Source: HXMU1420-13 sp965601825
GTDB taxonomy: Bacteria > Bacteroidota > Rhodothermia > Balneolales > Balneolaceae
Length of the DNA: 64,000 nucleotides
Reading direction: 5' to 3'
Assembly (NCBI GenBank): GCA_965601825.1
Contig: OZ271839.1
Location: forward strand, 2,418,001-2,482,000
In this document: one piece after another, positions 61,571 through 64,000 of the stretch
Layout: every line of letters begins with the position of its first letter
Position numbering within the stretch: the first letter of the stretch is position 1
Notes under the pieces: model-generated
Database searches by the model: none
Told to the model about the DNA's origin: nothing
Seen by the model: the letters and a program-made list of their open reading frames with translations, nothing else
Translations under genes and position numbers: made by a program

Positions 61571-63996
61571 AAGATTAAATTCAGGAGATGTACTAATCCT
61601 GGAGGTTTAAGCTTCGGGTTTTGTTTTAAAACCTCCGCTGCGATCTTATAAGCCATACTCCACTGATTCATTAAGACCCTCACTCCATAAAAGTAGTTGT
61701 ATTTCGGGTCATAGATATGAGTAGCTTCTGATGTAATTCCATTCAATTCCAGTATTTTTAATTCGTTTCCATCCTTGAGGTGCTGCTCTGTTGGCACTTT
61801 CACATCAAAACGACCAAAGTAAAATCCCGGCATACTTTTACTGATCTCATCGATACGTTTTAGAAGATGATCTGTGTTTAGATTAATGGCATCATAAAAA
61901 ATAGAACCACGTGCATGTGTGCCAACTTCTACCAATGGAATTTTCTTTCCCTTTTTTGGAACTGTGAATAAATCCTCCACATGTTGCTCGAAATGTTTTT
62001 CAGCTAAGCAAACTGCTCTTGGGTCATCTAGTATCAGCTCTTCTAACGTTCTTTTTCCATCTCCCTCTAACCACATATATTTCTTTTGGGTGATAGAGTA
62101 TATTTGTCCTTCTTTCTGATTTGGAAATCTTGCATAAAATATTCCATACTCTTTCCCATCTATATATTCCTGAACTATAAAATCACTTGATATTTTTCTT
62201 AGTTCGATATCAAACTGAGTCTCATTCTTAGGAATAACAACCCCTTTTCCTCTCTCACCTCTGTCTGGTTTTAATACTAATGGATAGTCAAGCTTATTTG
62301 ATTCTATAAAATCCCGAACTGCATCTTTCTTTTCATCAAAGCTCAATTCAACCTTTATCAATTTATATCTGGCAATGGATTCACGTTTACCAATATTATC
62401 CAGAATTTCACTTTTTGATTCATTGATAAAACCACCGTCTTTAATTCCTGGATTAGCTAATGTGACAAGTGAAATACTTCGATATTTAATCCATACAAAG
62501 AATATGTAGATAATAACCGGGAGGTAAATGAAAAATGGGGGCCAGAATTCCCAATGTCTTCTTCGCTTGTATTTACCATATAATAAACGGCGTCCTTTAT
62601 ATGTAAATGATGGGATAATGATTTTAAATACAACAAAAAGAATAGTTAAAACACCCAGCAGAACCCATAATGCGTAATCCTGATAGACAGAGAAATACTG
62701 AATCATTTCTTGTCCTAACAAAACTGCTAATCCTACAAGAATTGGTGTCCAGATAATTGATGCTATTCCGAAATAGAACATAAACATTCCAAACCTAGCA
62801 CCAATTGCTCCGGCACTAAAATAGGTTGGGAATCTTGTACCCGGAATAAACCTACTAGCAATAATTATACTAGGTCCTTTTGCTTCAAACCATTGATAGG
62901 AAAATTGAATATCCTTTTCGGAGATAAACCATTTTAATGGTGCTTTATGTAGTGCACCCGATGCCAACCATCTGCCAGACAAATAAAGTAGTATATCACC
63001 AATAAATATTCCTAATAAACATGCTAGCGTACCCGGAAAGAACCCAATTAAGCCTTGAGCTATCATAAGTCCAGTTCCAATGCAGGTAAGATCTTCTGAT
63101 ATAAATGTTGAAAGAATAATCACGAGCATCAAAACTATAAGGGCTCTTCCCTCTGCTTGAACACTATTTTCAGTATCAAATGGTTTAAATGCTTCTTCTT
63201 GCTTGATTGGATCTGCTGTTTCCCTTGTTAATGAATTTCCATCTTCAACCGAGGAGAGAAATTCTATAATTTTTGTAGCAGTTTGATCAGAATCTAAAAA
63301 TTGTAATCGGCTTTGTGGTAACAACCTACTATGTTCAATAGAAACAGATTCAGGGATTTTTGCCTTTTCTGTATGGATAATTGCAACCGGTATGTTTATC
63401 GAGGTTAGCAACTCTCTTAGTTCATTTTGATTGGATGCTAGCTGTGATTTTGATCTTGTGATTTTATTCGTTTCCGAATTCAGCAATCCAAAATGTGGGA
63501 TTGAGTTGAAGAGAATCGAATGCCAATAAACCTTGGCCTGGTAAATAGCATGATTTAAATGATATCCACCAAGTAATTCTAATTCTTCTACTCCATTTGC
63601 GTCTAAAAGCGTTAGAGATTTAATGGATTCATTCGTTGCCAGATGTATTGCTACAGAGCCACCAATACCCTCTCCAATCAAATGTATTTCACTCCAATTT
63701 AAAGAGTCAGCTATCCGATTGAAGCTTACTGCATTTTCTTTAAATGATCTTTCATCAACGTAAAAAACAAAAAGATTGTACTTGTTTTGTAGCAGCGAAA
63801 TTGTTGATGAATCTGAAAGTACCGGATCAGCTATATAGACTAAATTCTTTTCGATTGAATCAACTGTATCAATAAGCGCTGATCGAATCTCAGTATCCGG
63901 ACTTAGCAGTTTTGATATTAACAGCAATAGAAAGTAAACAGATGGAAGAATCACCCATTTAGATAGATAAAATGGTTTTATCTTTTCTTCTTCCAA
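61567..63996 (-). CDS. hydrolase-like / DedA (VTT) / ATP-grasp multidomain membrane protein
   Basis: 809 residues from a TTG at 63996. The frame stays open to the window edge, so a further N-terminus is possible. Residue ~13-32 is a membrane helix. Residues ~50-250 resemble an alpha/beta-hydrolase (FVFYVDERS, IHLIGEGIGGSVAIHLA, VAIIHTEKA). Its nucleophile elbow reads GEGIG with Gly110 where Ser is expected, and the final His position is not obvious. Residues ~285-465 are a DedA/SNARE-associated (VTT) domain (FIGDILLYLSGR, ASRFIPGTRFPTYFSAGA). Residues ~490-510 are another helix. Residues ~530-790 form an ATP-grasp ligase domain with K576, a glycine loop (DRGERGKG, 578-585) and the metal pair E750/N752 (ILELNG). 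The likely role is lipid or cell-envelope chemistry at the membrane, but substrate and reaction are unknown. Confidence 0.7.
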   Translation of the reverse strand: MEEEKIKPFYLSKWVILPSVYFLLLLISKLLSPDTEIRSALIDTVDSIEKNLVYIADPVLSDSSTISLLQNKYNLFVFYVDERSFKENAVSFNRIADSLNWSEIHLIGEGIGGSVAIHLATNESIKSLTLLDANGVEELELLGGYHLNHAIYQAKVYWHSILFNSIPHFGLLNSETNKITRSKSQLASNQNELRELLTSINIPVAIIHTEKAKIPESVSIEHSRLLPQSRLQFLDSDQTATKIIEFLSSVEDGNSLTRETADPIKQEEAFKPFDTENSVQAEGRALIVLMLVIILSTFISEDLTCIGTGLMIAQGLIGFFPGTLACLLGIFIGDILLYLSGRWLASGALHKAPLKWFISEKDIQFSYQWFEAKGPSIIIASRFIPGTRFPTYFSAGAIGARFGMFMFYFGIASIIWTPILVGLAVLLGQEMIQYFSVYQDYALWVLLGVLTILFVVFKIIIPSFTYKGRRLLYGKYKRRRHWEFWPPFFIYLPVIIYIFFVWIKYRSISLVTLANPGIKDGGFINESKSEILDNIGKRESIARYKLIKVELSFDEKKDAVRDFIESNKLDYPLVLKPDRGERGKGVVIPKNETQFDIELRKISSDFIVQEYIDGKEYGIFYARFPNQKEGQIYSITQKKYMWLEGDGKRTLEELILDDPRAVCLAEKHFEQHVEDLFTVPKKGKKIPLVEVGTHARGSIFYDAINLNTDHLLKRIDEISKSMPGFYFGRFDVKVPTEQHLKDGNELKILELNGITSEATHIYDPKYNYFYGVRVLMNQWSMAYKIAAEVLKQNPKLKPPGLVHLLNLIF

Positions 63997-64000
63997 AAGA

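Overview
This is a 64-kb AT-rich, gene-dense bacterial chromosome segment that is mostly core metabolism and cell-envelope biology. I see no prophage, insertion sequence, CRISPR array, rRNA or tRNA. Several features point to the Bacteroidota/Balneolota/Rhodothermota branch: DUF2480, DUF3667 and DUF5686 family proteins, a sufBCDS operon with Nfu and an A-type carrier, a BamD-type lipoprotein, two Pro-rich TonB proteins with CDEAA-type C-terminal domains, an operon of SurA-like isomerases with MoxR, and promoter-like TAnnTTTG boxes with an upstream TTG. A Balneola/Gracilimonas-like marine Balneolota is my best guess. This is inference from gene content, not from a database search.

Layout. Positions 1-13987 are read on the minus strand: an edge-truncated TPR/periplasmic-binding protein, guaA, gcvH, accC, accB, efp, an NSS transporter, a GH13 debranching-type enzyme, metG, an AbgT transporter and a SpoU-type methyltransferase. 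Positions 14147-39304 are a long plus-strand run: a Tet-like MFS pump, greA, NUDIX, an outer-membrane barrel, ackA, a caspase-like lipoprotein, an EamA-like permease, pta and manA. It continues with DUF3667, the suf operon (sufB-C-D-S, nfu, A-type carrier, DUF2480), an SDR, fni, a polyprenyl synthase, bamD, nadD, an LD-carboxypeptidase and DUF5686. Positions 39301-48686 are mixed: a DSD1-like PLP enzyme, DUF952, a lipid kinase, tandem tonB genes, a response regulator, der/membrane protein/PrxQ and a UvrD-type helicase. Positions 48834-58147 hold tdk with a nucleoside transporter, then three PpiC/SurA-like proteins, MoxR and a von Willebrand-type membrane protein. Positions 58148-64000 hold a SixA-like phosphatase, an unknown envelope pair, apt, tadA and a large multidomain membrane protein.

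How the genes work together. efp-accB-accC supplies translation factor and acetyl-CoA carboxylase parts, with gcvH overlapping accC. ackA and pta form the acetate/acetyl-CoA pathway. The suf genes build and deliver Fe-S clusters. fni and the prenyl synthase make isoprenoids. bamD, the isomerase trio and the barrel proteins belong to outer-membrane biogenesis. tdk and the CNT carrier salvage nucleosides.

Most unusual items: (1) a protein joining an alpha/beta-hydrolase-like region without its nucleophile, a DedA/VTT membrane domain and an apparently intact ATP-grasp domain; (2) a lipoprotein with an SH3-like region and a caspase-like domain whose His and Cys positions are replaced, inserted between ackA and pta; (3) a dispersed family of intergenic hairpins with conserved arms (GTCATYCTGA / GAAGRATC) and cores that differ in sequence but stay self-complementary; (4) terminator-like hairpins 15-30 nt upstream of the greA, tdk and sixA-like start codons. 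Nothing here is a clear new defence or mobile system.
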